IMG/VR virus record: IMGVR_UViG_3300021505_000001
Coordinates: 91,703-155,702 of that record
Direction: 5' to 3' (one strand)
DNA from: a virus
DNA: 64,000 bases
Shown here: positions 52,708-60,630 of the stretch, piece after piece
Position numbering within the stretch: the stretch's first letter is position 1
Layout: the number at the start of each line of letters is the position of its first letter
The notes under the pieces: model-generated
What the model was told of the DNA's origin: nothing
What the model saw: the letters and a program-made list of their open reading frames with translations, nothing else
Database searches by the model: none
Position numbers and translations under genes: made by a program

Positions 52708-55641
52708 TTATCCTCTACAGTGGGTACTATACATTTCCCACCAGAATTTTTGTCCAACTGGATTGTTTATTCCCATAACTTCTTTTAATAGTTTTTTAAA
52801 TGAAGTACTATTATCCCATCCTTCAGTAGGAGGAATAAGTTTATCAGTTTTTGCAAAATTTCCTCGTTGTAACCCACCTTGGTATATATCAGATGCTAAT
52901 TTGGTTGTAAAAGCTAAATGAGCTAAACTAAAATCACCTCCAGGTCTAAAAATAGCTGTACGATTTTCAATAATTCCATGAGCAGTTAATTTATGTACAG
53001 CTACAGTACGATATTTTGCTAAACGATTTTCATTTGAAGAGGCATGGAAAGCGTTAATTTGTCCATAGTGTTCCCCATGTTTTCTTAACCATTCATATTC
53101 AGTTAACCCATTCCTAGCCATTCTAACGTTGGAAACATCTTGTGCCCAAAATTGACGACCTCCATATTCAGCTACATTTCTTGCTGCCTCCGGTGTTAAC
53201 CGTCCAATATTTGCAAAAGTATCTCCTGATGGCATTACACCATTATCATAAGGCCATCCACTTATAGCTCTATAACGATAACGATTATCAGGACTTGTGG
53301 CTTTTTTGTAAAAATCTTCTGTAAGACGTAAATAATCAGCCATAAAACGTATGGAATCTTTTCTAAGACCTGGAGGAATACTTCCTACATTAACATGTAT
53401 TCCAACTGGATCATTTCTACTATAACTATGGTGTTGTATTTCCTGTGCCCCAAAATCCTTTAACGCCTCAGCAAACATATAAGTGGCTTTAAATCCTCTG
53501 ATTCCTGACATAGTTGGAGATACATATTCGGTTCCACCACCAGGAATAGAAGGTTCTGATGTAGTGTTCCAATCTCCAACAAAACCCAAATTATTAAGTT
53601 TATATCCAAAACGGTTTTCAACATGATTTAAAATATCTCTTATTCCTGTAAATATATTTGTCTCCCATTCCATTCCCATTGTAAAATCAGGGGAAGCAAA
53701 TGATGGAACAAATATAGCATCACTTCCTTTTATAGGAATAATATATCCATTTCCTAAAGCATCACGGTAAGGTATATCTGTATTCAATAAATTCCATTCT
53801 TCTGTATCCCAATTTATATTTGGAGTAGATGCATTTCGAACATCTATATCCTGATTATTATTACGCATTAATTGGGAATGGAATGCCTGAGTACCTATAG
53901 CATCTGTTAACCATATTTGTTTACCATCTTCAGTTTTACCAACTAAAGCTCCACCAAGAGACAAAGCTTTTTTTCTTAAATTAGAAAGCTCATTTGGATT
54001 ATCAACAATAACTTTATCAAAAGCATCAGTAGGTAAAGAATTTTTACCTACTTGTTCATAGAACTTTTCTGAAGAATCATTAATATCAAATTGTTTCCTA
54101 AGATTATTTAATTTCTTTAAGGCTTTAATGGTTCTTTCAGTAGTTGCTACATTTGGAATACCTTCCTTTTCAATACCACCTATTGGAAATCTTTCTTCTA
54201 AACGTTTAAATTCTTCTGGAGAAATAATTTCAGGACGAAAATCCAATCTTCCTCGTGAAGTTGTTTTTATTTTTCTACTTGCTTTCTCATAATTATCAAA
54301 TTCATCATTTGTAAATAAAGAATTTTCACTATCAAATAAAGAAAGAAGATTTTCTTCTGTAAGTGATTGTTCTGGTTGTTGTTCTTCACGTCTTTCAGGT
54401 TGTCGTTCTTCACGTCTTTCAGGTTGTCTCTCTGGTTGTCTTTCAGGTTCCTCACGTATAGGAGTTTCTTCACGTCTTTCAGGTTGTCTTTCAGGTTCCT
54501 CACGTGTAGGTGATTGTTCTGGTTGTCGTTCTTCACGTCTTTCAGGTTCCTCACGTGTAGGAGTTTCTTCACGTCTTTGTTGTGCTTCCTCAGTAGTAAT
54601 TTCTCCTTCATCATCAAAGGTAAGTGTTTCACTTCTAAAACTATTAAGTAAATCCCCAATTGAAATACCACTTTGAGAACTTTCTTCGTTTAAATTGGTA
54701 GAATCTTCATGTGATGCTTCAGAATATCTTTGTTGAGATTCATAATTAGCAAGTCCAATATAAGGATTAGAATGATCAATTGTATTAAGAAATTGTTGTA
54801 TATTAAGATTGCCACTTTCATCTTTACTATTATCAAGTGCCTCAAAAGTTCTACGGCGTAACGATGGACCATCTAATGGAAAACCATTATTAGTACCTCC
54901 CCGTGCAAAAACTGTTTCTAATCTACTATCAAACGAACGGGCACTTAAACTAACATTATTATGAAAATAAGTATTAAAGTCAACTGGAGGAGTACCTTGT
55001 TCATCTCCATAGGCTATTTTATAAAATGGATTATAACAACCTGATAAACCAAATCTATTTGCTATATCCCTAAAATATTCACCACCATTATTTTCATTTT
55101 CTGTATAGGCTGAACCCATAGGAAGGTCAAATTCTCTGGAACCTACATATTGTAGAACATCCATAATCTTTATATCATCTGCATCGACTTCATCATTAAA
55201 AGCCATTAAAGCATTAGCAGATATAGAAGGTGAACTATAAACACCACCATATACTAAAGGCACACCAGTAGTATTTAAATTATTACTATGATATTTATTA
55301 ATAACTGTATTGTAATAATGAGCAGCAGCTAAATGTCGAGTTCTAGCAGCTAAATCTCTATCAGAATTGGGTTCCGCATCTAAATGTGTAACAATCATTG
55401 CTTCATTACTACGTACACGAGTCAATTCTGTAGGAACCGTAGATAAAGCTGATGCTGTTGTTGGAAATTCTCCACCATCCCTATCCCTGAATCTAGTAAC
55501 CAGAAAACGCTGTCCTCCTAAAGTATTATGAACAAATGTCTCTACTCGTCGTCCACGTATAAGATTAGTATTATCCAGATGTTCATTAATACTATTAGTA
55601 TCTAATAAATCAACTTCACTGAGACTCCTAAATAAACGCAT
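52708..55641 (-). CDS. Large amidoligase-like (GS-fold) protein, 977 aa
   Basis: Residues about 650-960 show amidoligase motifs: GMEWETN (near 655), a WNTTSEPSIPGGGTEYVSP segment (near 690-708), AEALKDFG, and GIHVNVG (near 747), ending with RTAIFRPGGDFS (near 899). The N-terminal ~330 residues form an unrecognised domain. Residues about 350-425 are a low-complexity linker of EEPER/QPERREE units. AGAGG precedes the ATG and a late-type TAAAACATT lies 37 bp upstream, so I infer late expression and possibly packaging in virions. Catalysis is not proven by sequence. Confidence 0.6.
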   Translation of the reverse strand: MRLFRSLSEVDLLDTNSINEHLDNTNLIRGRRVETFVHNTLGGQRFLVTRFRDRDGGEFPTTASALSTVPTELTRVRSNEAMIVTHLDAEPNSDRDLAARTRHLAAAHYYNTVINKYHSNNLNTTGVPLVYGGVYSSPSISANALMAFNDEVDADDIKIMDVLQYVGSREFDLPMGSAYTENENNGGEYFRDIANRFGLSGCYNPFYKIAYGDEQGTPPVDFNTYFHNNVSLSARSFDSRLETVFARGGTNNGFPLDGPSLRRRTFEALDNSKDESGNLNIQQFLNTIDHSNPYIGLANYESQQRYSEASHEDSTNLNEESSQSGISIGDLLNSFRSETLTFDDEGEITTEEAQQRREETPTREEPERREERQPEQSPTREEPERQPERREETPIREEPERQPERQPERREERQPERREEQQPEQSLTEENLLSLFDSENSLFTNDEFDNYEKASRKIKTTSRGRLDFRPEIISPEEFKRLEERFPIGGIEKEGIPNVATTERTIKALKKLNNLRKQFDINDSSEKFYEQVGKNSLPTDAFDKVIVDNPNELSNLRKKALSLGGALVGKTEDGKQIWLTDAIGTQAFHSQLMRNNNQDIDVRNASTPNINWDTEEWNLLNTDIPYRDALGNGYIIPIKGSDAIFVPSFASPDFTMGMEWETNIFTGIRDILNHVENRFGYKLNNLGFVGDWNTTSEPSIPGGGTEYVSPTMSGIRGFKATYMFAEALKDFGAQEIQHHSYSRNDPVGIHVNVGSIPPGLRKDSIRFMADYLRLTEDFYKKATSPDNRYRYRAISGWPYDNGVMPSGDTFANIGRLTPEAARNVAEYGGRQFWAQDVSNVRMARNGLTEYEWLRKHGEHYGQINAFHASSNENRLAKYRTVAVHKLTAHGIIENRTAIFRPGGDFSLAHLAFTTKLASDIYQGGLQRGNFAKTDKLIPPTEGWDNSTSFKKLLKEVMGINNPVGQKFWWEMYSTHCRG
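54370..54590. repeat. Low-complexity repeat encoding Glu/Arg/Pro linker
   Basis: Short interspersed direct repeats (variants of TTCACGTCTTTCAGG and GGTTCCTCACG) encode REEPERQPE-type units in the 977-aa protein. The number of units probably varies between relatives. Confidence 0.75.
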
Positions 55642-55914
55642 ATTTGAACCTCTTTATTAGTATAAAATATTATTTTTTAATGTTTTATATAAGAAAGATA
55701 TTTTTGGAAAGAAAATAGTAGAAAGAATTGAAAATAGAAGGGTTTTTATAAAAGACAAGAATCTATTCAATATTATTTAAATGTCGTTTTGAAACTATAA
55801 AAGTATCAATTCCTTGGGTTTTCCCAAATTCACAAATACTTAAACATTTTTAGATTGCTATTAATAAGAGATATTGTAAATGTCTGAATAGTTGTATCAA
55901 AGAAGCCTGACATG
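55642..55914. other. Intergenic region, 273 bp
   Basis: The late-type element at 55679-55687 (minus strand) lies near its left end. The rest has no gene. A short hairpin TTGGG/CCCAA (55814-55827) lacks a T run, so I do not call a terminator. Confidence 0.5.
55679..55687 (-). promoter_or_regulatory. Late-type element TAAAACATT
   Basis: Minus strand, 37 bp before the 977-aa amidoligase-like gene, preceded by CTTATA and followed by an A-rich tract as at other virion genes. Confidence 0.55.
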
Positions 55915-56772
55915 CTATACTCCAAAAATACGCCTTTTAGCTAATTGAAAATAATTCTCATTCATCTCTATTCCAATAAACTTACGTCCCAATAAACGAG
56001 CCATTTTTCCAGTAGTGCCACTACCCATAAGAGGGTCAAGTACTGTATCACCTTTGTTAGACCATGAAATAATATGGTCTTTAGCTAATTGCTCTGGAAA
56101 GATAGCAGGGTGTTGAAAAGCTATTTCATCTTTTGTAGAATATCCCTTACCATTATTTATTTTCCAAACATTAAAACGTATACCAACATCTTGAATTTGT
56201 ACTTTACCTTTCTTTTTTAACTTACCATCTTTTGTACGATTGGATATTCTACCAAAAGATGTAGTACCTCCCCATCTATTTTTTCTATCTTTGATAAGGT
56301 TAATAGTCTTTGGAGCTCCTTTGCTAAATACAAACATATATTCAAACACTTGATAATATCTATTAGAAGAAGGAAAAGAAGAACCTGATTTTAAATAAAT
56401 CATTGTATCATGTATTCTAAAACCTATTTCTTTAAAATATAAAGCTTGACGAAAACTAGTCCCTGTTTCACTTCCATTGACTGTTCCATCACCAACAACC
56501 CATACTACAACTCCTCCTTTTTTTGTTACTTTATACAAACCATTAGCTATCTTGGTAAATACATCCCAATTCCAAATAGACTTATTTTCATAAGTCCTCA
56601 AATTATCATAAGGTGGAGATGTTATTGTTAAATCTACAGAATTTTCTTTAACAGTTCCATCATTTAAAAGAATAGAGCTATTTCCTAATAATAATTTAAA
56701 ATTTGCTTCAAGTAAAACAGTATCTACTGATTTACTCAATGAAGTCCCCTTTTCAAAAAAAACATCTGCCAT
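55915..56772 (-). CDS. DNA methyltransferase, N4-cytosine/N6-adenine beta-type, 285 aa
   Basis: The catalytic motif TSPPYDN (51-57) comes before the SAM-binding motif DPLMGSGTTG (246-255), the order of beta-class amino-methyltransferases. TSPPY is frequent in N4-cytosine enzymes but also occurs in N6-adenine ones, so the target base is open. No restriction partner is adjacent, so it is an orphan enzyme likely to protect phage DNA or regulate it. GAGG lies before the ATG. It precedes the amidoligase operon but is separated from it by a 273-bp gap with a late promoter. Confidence 0.85.
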   Translation of the reverse strand: MADVFFEKGTSLSKSVDTVLLEANFKLLLGNSSILLNDGTVKENSVDLTITSPPYDNLRTYENKSIWNWDVFTKIANGLYKVTKKGGVVVWVVGDGTVNGSETGTSFRQALYFKEIGFRIHDTMIYLKSGSSFPSSNRYYQVFEYMFVFSKGAPKTINLIKDRKNRWGGTTSFGRISNRTKDGKLKKKGKVQIQDVGIRFNVWKINNGKGYSTKDEIAFQHPAIFPEQLAKDHIISWSNKGDTVLDPLMGSGTTGKMARLLGRKFIGIEMNENYFQLAKRRIFGV

Positions 56773-56781
56773 ATTAAAACC

Positions 56782-57360
56782 TCAAATCATTAAAAGTAAT
56801 CTTACATTTGTGTTTTTTGAATACTTTTCAAGAAATTCCTTCTTAAGAAGATTAACTTCATCCTCAAAGGTATCAAAATAGGTATCTATCATTTCTATAT
56901 CCGTAGTTAGAATCTTCTTCTGTGGACTATTATTAAAATAATCACGCAAAATAAAAGGTTTACTAATACAATTTATAACAACAAACCTACGGATTTTAAA
57001 CATATGATTCGTTTCTAAAAATTCTTTACTTACAATAGTTTCTTTTACATTTTTATTATCATCTGTCCATAAAATTTTTTCTTCAACAAATTCATCCTTA
57101 TCATTAACTTTTATTAAAGAAATATAAGGTGAATAAACATTTTCTAAGTTATTTGCTTTCTTGACAATCTCTAAATCAATAACATAATCTTTAACAATAG
57201 CATGATAAGACTTTGGAAAGTCCAAATTTTTATCCTGTGCAATATCAAAAGCATCTTCCCATCCATTACAAAAGATATATTTAAATAAGGACTTCCAAGA
57301 AACAAATTCCCTCTCTTGCATATTTATTACTTCAACTAATTGTATATATTTTATCTTCAT
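56782..57360 (-). CDS. Hypothetical protein, 192 aa
   Basis: AGAGG lies about 10 nt before ATG 57360; a second ATG at 57318 has no ribosome site. The protein is alpha/beta, acidic and Lys/Glu-rich, with no recognised domain. It is 9 bp upstream of the methyltransferase gene in the leftward accessory region. Confidence 0.65.
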   Translation of the reverse strand: MKIKYIQLVEVINMQEREFVSWKSLFKYIFCNGWEDAFDIAQDKNLDFPKSYHAIVKDYVIDLEIVKKANNLENVYSPYISLIKVNDKDEFVEEKILWTDDNKNVKETIVSKEFLETNHMFKIRRFVVINCISKPFILRDYFNNSPQKKILTTDIEMIDTYFDTFEDEVNLLKKEFLEKYSKNTNVRLLLMI

Positions 57361-57387
57361 AATTTATAACCTCTTACTTAATAAACT

Positions 57388-57789
57388 TCAGGTTTCATAC
57401 TCATCACTTTTATAAAATGAGTCAACAAAATCTTCAAACAATGGTTTCCACTCTTTTGAAACATTATCAAAATACAGAATTTCACCAAGATATATATAAT
57501 AAAATTCTGAAAACTCATCTGCAAGGTTAAGTATTCTCTCTTTAATAGTATCCAAATCTTTTTCTGGAATAACACGTGAAATTTTAACCATATCCCATCT
57601 CAAGAAATTTTTTGATATATGAAATTCTTCCATAAATAAAGTATTTAAGGTAACAGATTTTATAATTGTTGGAGATTGGAAAAAAGAATCTACTCCAATA
57701 ACAAGAAATAAAATATAATCCCCATTTTTATTATACATTCTATAAATTCTGCCCTCTTTTAAATCTAATTTGTTTTTAAATTTTTCCAT
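57388..57789 (-). CDS. Hypothetical protein, 133 aa
   Basis: The N-terminus KNKLDLKEGRIYRMYNKNGD and the strands that follow suggest a small beta-barrel, and the C-terminal half is helical. No family is recognised. A weak ribosome site lies upstream; it starts 5 bp after the stop of the 57795 gene, so it is probably translationally coupled. Confidence 0.65.
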   Translation of the reverse strand: MEKFKNKLDLKEGRIYRMYNKNGDYILFLVIGVDSFFQSPTIIKSVTLNTLFMEEFHISKNFLRWDMVKISRVIPEKDLDTIKERILNLADEFSEFYYIYLGEILYFDNVSKEWKPLFEDFVDSFYKSDEYET

Positions 57790-57794
57790 AGTAA

Positions 57795-58280
57795 TTATCC
57801 TATAAAATCTTCCACATCACTACGTCTCTGTTGTTTCAGATAAAAAAGGCATTTTTCTATAAAAGTAATAGCATCTTTTTCGTCCCAACCATTTTTTTCT
57901 AATCTACCTTTGGTATCCATAAGAGATAAATAAATCACATCAGAAGATATAAATTGTCTACCAAGAGAAGCAAGAAAATGTTGCATAACAGATGGAATTT
58001 CTACATCATCCACATTATTTTGTGGTATACGATTTTTTAATGGTTTATAATACCATGAATTCAAAGAAGCACAACATCCCTCACCAGCATATAATTCTTT
58101 TCGATAACTACGCCCAACTTCTCCAGGAAGCAACATTAACTTACATATATGTCTCTTACCATTCCATTCAAGAAACGGACATACATCAGCAGTAGGATAT
58201 AATCTAACTGAAGCTACACAACGAGACTTAAGGCAACAATATCCACAGCCAATACAAGGTTTAATATTTGAATCTTCCAT
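57795..58280 (-). CDS. Cys-cluster protein, YkgJ-like, 161 aa
   Basis: The N-terminus has CIGCGYCCLKSRC (from residue 9), then CPFLEWNGKRHICKL and GEGCCAS. This resembles the YkgJ/Fe-S-type 'zinc- or iron-chelating' small domain with C-x2-C-x2-C-C and later paired Cys. The C-terminal half is helical. The metal and reaction are unknown. It is part of the leftward accessory series 60457 to 55915. Confidence 0.7.
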   Translation of the reverse strand: MEDSNIKPCIGCGYCCLKSRCVASVRLYPTADVCPFLEWNGKRHICKLMLLPGEVGRSYRKELYAGEGCCASLNSWYYKPLKNRIPQNNVDDVEIPSVMQHFLASLGRQFISSDVIYLSLMDTKGRLEKNGWDEKDAITFIEKCLFYLKQQRRSDVEDFIG

Positions 58281-58306
58281 TATGACTTTAATTACCTCTC
58301 TAACTA

Positions 58307-58474
58307 TTATATATCTTCATCTATATATTCCTCAAATACCAAACAACATCCACATACAGGACATTCTTCTATTTCATACCAAATTTCTTCTCCACATTCA
58401 GGACAAATACCTATTGATTCTGGTGGATTAAGATTATATTCTGGAAGCCTTCTACCAAAAGAATAGTTTTCCAT
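58307..58474 (-). CDS. Small zinc-ribbon protein, 55 aa
   Basis: An ATG at 58474 opens a 55-residue frame containing ICPECGEEIWYEIEECPVCG followed by CCLVFEEYIDEDI, a clear zinc ribbon with two CxxC knuckles and an acidic tail. It fills the gap between the 58519 and 57795 genes in the same direction. The upstream GGGATATTGAA is a modest ribosome site. Confidence 0.7.
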   Translation of the reverse strand: MENYSFGRRLPEYNLNPPESIGICPECGEEIWYEIEECPVCGCCLVFEEYIDEDI

Positions 58475-58518
58475 TTCAATATCCCTTTATGTTTTTAGCT
58501 ATCAAATATAGGATTTTA

Positions 58519-58779
58519 TTATTTCCAACGAAGATTATCAACATATTCTTTAGCTTCTTTCAATGATGCCCCTTTTTCAGAACGAACAACTTTGATAGCT
58601 TCTACAAAACCTTTATCTTTTAGAATTTTTTCTACCTCACATTCAAATGGGTCTTTAGAAAATCTAATAGCATCATATACTATTTTTGGATGCTTTGTAG
58701 CTATTTCAACAACTAATGCCTTCCAATCCAAATCCTGTGTTAACAATGGTATAAGTTTCTTATAAAAATTACTTGACAT
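58519..58779 (-). CDS. L7/L12 C-terminal-domain-like protein, 86 aa
   Basis: I set the start at ATG 58779 (MSSNFYKKLI), 9 nt after GGAG, over a TTG upstream. The C-terminus EAIKVVRSEKGASLKEAKEYVDNL matches the ribosomal L7/L12 C-terminal pattern (IKxVR, GLKEAK, V-x-x-L), which binds translation factors. The rest is helical. It could be a decoy or recruiter of translation factors; this is inference from pattern. Confidence 0.7.
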   Translation of the reverse strand: MSSNFYKKLIPLLTQDLDWKALVVEIATKHPKIVYDAIRFSKDPFECEVEKILKDKGFVEAIKVVRSEKGASLKEAKEYVDNLRWK

Positions 58780-58843
58780 CTTTAATAACTCCCTTTTTTT
58801 CAATAAATATATACTATATATTAAAGTATGTCAAGAAAAAAAA

Positions 58844-59509
58844 TTATTTTTCGTAAATTTTAGCATAAGGCAATACTTCCTTAAACATAGCACTTACGAT
58901 TCGCCATGAACCTCCAGCAAGTCCACAACCAATTTTTGGTGAACGTATCTCAACTTCATAGTCACCATAAAATTGGCTTGTAAAATCCCTTACAAGAGAC
59001 AAACAACTATAAATAGCTTCATAAGAAACCTTGCGAGAATCTACACCATAGTAGTATTGTGTATAACAATTTACTATATACAGATTATCCTTTACTTTTA
59101 CAGGGACAATATTCCCTAGTTTGGTTGCATTCCCAATTTCTGTACTGTTATCTGCATCAACAATTTGTGGGAATTTACTTGATAGATATTTAGCTATCCC
59201 TAATTTCATTTTATTAAAACAATTACATCCATGCAAAATGAAAGTAACTGTGTTCTTATCAGTAGAAATATCAGATAGAATATCAGCTTTAATTACAGAC
59301 ATCTCATTCCATCGTGAGTTCCAAATAGAGATTGTACGTCTTTTAACCTCTTCAGGTGGTATTCCTTTTCCATAAACACCTGTAGTAAAACCAATTCCAC
59401 AACCATCACATGTAATTTTAGGCACACGCCATCCATCTACTTCTATTATTTTATCTGAATAAAGAATCTTCTTACTTCCACAAAAAGGGCACTCTTTAAA
59501 AATTGTCAT
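58844..59509 (-). CDS. Lar-type zinc ribbon fused to a macro domain, 221 aa
   Basis: Residues 1-70 match the Lar family: CPFCGSKKI, then CDGCGIGF, and a final IWNSRW. Residues about 70-221 match a macro domain: FILHGCNCFNKMKLGIAK in the ADP-ribose-binding region, IVNCYTQ and SPKIGCGLAGGSW. Macro domains hydrolyse or bind ADP-ribose derivatives, including products of NAD+-based host defence. GGAGG precedes the ATG; the gene overlaps the upstream 59496 gene by 14 bp. The fusion is unusual. Confidence 0.8.
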   Translation of the reverse strand: MTIFKECPFCGSKKILYSDKIIEVDGWRVPKITCDGCGIGFTTGVYGKGIPPEEVKRRTISIWNSRWNEMSVIKADILSDISTDKNTVTFILHGCNCFNKMKLGIAKYLSSKFPQIVDADNSTEIGNATKLGNIVPVKVKDNLYIVNCYTQYYYGVDSRKVSYEAIYSCLSLVRDFTSQFYGDYEVEIRSPKIGCGLAGGSWRIVSAMFKEVLPYAKIYEK

Positions 59510-59684
59510 CTTTTACCTCCTCTCCTTCAAAATAAGGGCATTCTTTTCTTGATATTTCCCATGTACAAAATTTTGAAAGGTGACATCCTTCTTCTTCACA
59601 TAAAGGTTGCATTTTATTACAATATCGACAAATGCAATCTTTGTTTTTACACTTAGCACAAGACAAATAAATTGATTTTTTCAT
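59496..59684 (-). CDS. Cys-rich small protein, 62 aa
   Basis: It has ten cysteines in 62 residues (SCAKCKNKDCICRYCNK near the start, then CEEEGCHLSKFC and ECPYF), indicating a multi-zinc or Fe-S binding fold. It overlaps the start of the macro-domain gene. Function unknown. Confidence 0.65.
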   Translation of the reverse strand: MKKSIYLSCAKCKNKDCICRYCNKMQPLCEEEGCHLSKFCTWEISRKECPYFEGEEVKDDNF

Positions 59685-59712
59685 TTTATATTACCATAGA
59701 ATCCATCTTCCT

Positions 59713-59958
59713 TTATTTTGGTTCAGTTAGTTTAATGAAAATACCACCCATAACAAAAAGGAATAAAACTATGGGAAAAATGGCTTCTGGATTTTCAATC
59801 AAAAATTTTATTCCTTCCATAAGAAAACCAAGACCAAGTAAACCAAACATTATATATATAATTATATTTTCATCAAAGGATTGTTTTTCTTTTGAACTTG
59901 CAACCAAAGAACCACCAAGTACAAATATCAAGAATATAACTACTACCAAAAAAGTCAT
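59713..59958 (-). CDS. Small membrane protein, 81 aa
   Basis: Three hydrophobic segments: residues 1-21 (MTFLVVVIFLIFVLGGSLVA), about 33-52 (IYIMFGLLGLGFLMEGIKFL) and 59-75 (IFPIVLFLFVMGGIFIK). AGGAGG lies 6 nt before the ATG. It is 3 bp from the phosphatase gene upstream. Function unknown. Confidence 0.7.
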   Translation of the reverse strand: MTFLVVVIFLIFVLGGSLVASSKEKQSFDENIIIYIMFGLLGLGFLMEGIKFLIENPEAIFPIVLFLFVMGGIFIKLTEPK

Positions 59959-59961
59959 AAT

Positions 59962-60378
59962 TTACCTCCTATCATAAAATTTGTTTAATATTGTACTTAT
60001 AACTCTGCTATTCGGTATGTACATTCGGTAGAAAGCATCTATTTCTTCCTTCATTCCACCTATAATGTAACATATACCTATAGCAACTCCACTACTACGA
60101 CTTATACCTCCATCACATTGACAGATAAAAAGTTTTACAGAATCTTTCCACTTATTAACAAAATCAATAATTTCTAAAGCTTGTTCTTCGGTTATAGGAA
60201 ACATTCCTTCTACAGCACTATTAATATCATCAAATTTTAACCTAAGAACATCCCTTCTATTTTTATTATAGGGTAGATTAGGAAACTCTCCATTAGTACT
60301 AGTTATTGATATAACAACAAAAGCTTCCTTTGGTTCAATAAGTTTTACCAGTTCTCTATTAGTTACTATTATTTTCAT
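59962..60378 (-). CDS. Tyrosine/dual-specificity phosphatase-like protein, 138 aa
   Basis: The P-loop signature C-x5-R is present: QCDGGISRSSG with Cys88 and Arg94, preceded by the hydrophobic strand KLFI. This is the protein tyrosine / dual-specificity phosphatase catalytic loop. The general-acid Asp is not certain; length is near the minimum for the family. The start overlaps the 3' end of the 60359 small frame and has no strong ribosome site of its own, so translation is probably coupled. Substrate unknown. Confidence 0.75.
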   Translation of the reverse strand: MKIIVTNRELVKLIEPKEAFVVISITSTNGEFPNLPYNKNRRDVLRLKFDDINSAVEGMFPITEEQALEIIDFVNKWKDSVKLFICQCDGGISRSSGVAIGICYIIGGMKEEIDAFYRMYIPNSRVISTILNKFYDRR

Positions 60379-60457
60379 CTTTCTTACTATACCTTATATA
60401 TGTTTCAACAAAATAATTTGTTTCCTCGGCAACAGTATTTATAAATTCTGCTACCAT
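60359..60457 (-). CDS. Possible small protein upstream of the phosphatase, 32 aa
   Basis: ATG 60457 opens MVAEFINTVAEETNYFVETY and ends shortly after the phosphatase ATG. TAGG lies 7 nt upstream. The frame extends back 9 codons as SCYGLCRSC, a Cys cluster, but without a standard start, so the true start is unclear. The overlap suggests that the phosphatase is translated by coupling. Confidence 0.4.
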   Translation of the reverse strand: MVAEFINTVAEETNYFVETYIRYSKKDENNSN

Positions 60458-60547
60458 ACAAGACCTACACAAACCATAACAGCTAATTTAAAAATTTTTT
60501 AATTATTTCTATCAAATCTTTTTCCCATACATATAAACTTCTTTCTT

Positions 60548-60556
60548 TAATTATAC
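60548..60556 (-). promoter_or_regulatory. Extended -10 promoter (TGGTATAAT)
   Basis: The minus strand reads TGGTATAAT, matching the extended -10 TGnTATAAT, about 100 bp before the 60457 frame. No good -35 is seen, as is usual for this class. Confidence 0.45.
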
Positions 60557-60579
60557 CACGTAAAAACACTCTTATAAAA

Positions 60580-60607
60580 TAAAAAGGCAGGATGTTTTTC
60601 CTGCCTT
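60580..60607. terminator. Intrinsic terminator after the NAMPT gene
   Basis: AAAAGGCAGGA (60580-60590) pairs with TCCTGCCTTTT (60597-60607) over a 6-nt loop, with T runs on the minus strand, 24 bp past the NAMPT stop. Confidence 0.85.
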
Positions 60608-60630
60608 TTAACTTTTGTTGTATTTAAAAA

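Noticed and set aside
52242-52757. Longer version of the 136-aa gene starting at 52757
   Set aside because: It would overlap the end of the 977-aa gene; the ATG at 52652 has a GAGG site and no overlap.
54370-54590. Interspersed short repeats considered as a CRISPR array
   Set aside because: Units are short, irregular, in frame and encode a protein linker; there are no unique spacers of constant length and no cas genes.
54267-54671. A 134-codon open frame overlapping the repeat region of the 977-aa gene
   Set aside because: It is a frame shadow of the Glu/Arg/Pro repeat; its Lys/Asn/Leu-rich repeats follow from the DNA repeats and it has no ribosome site.
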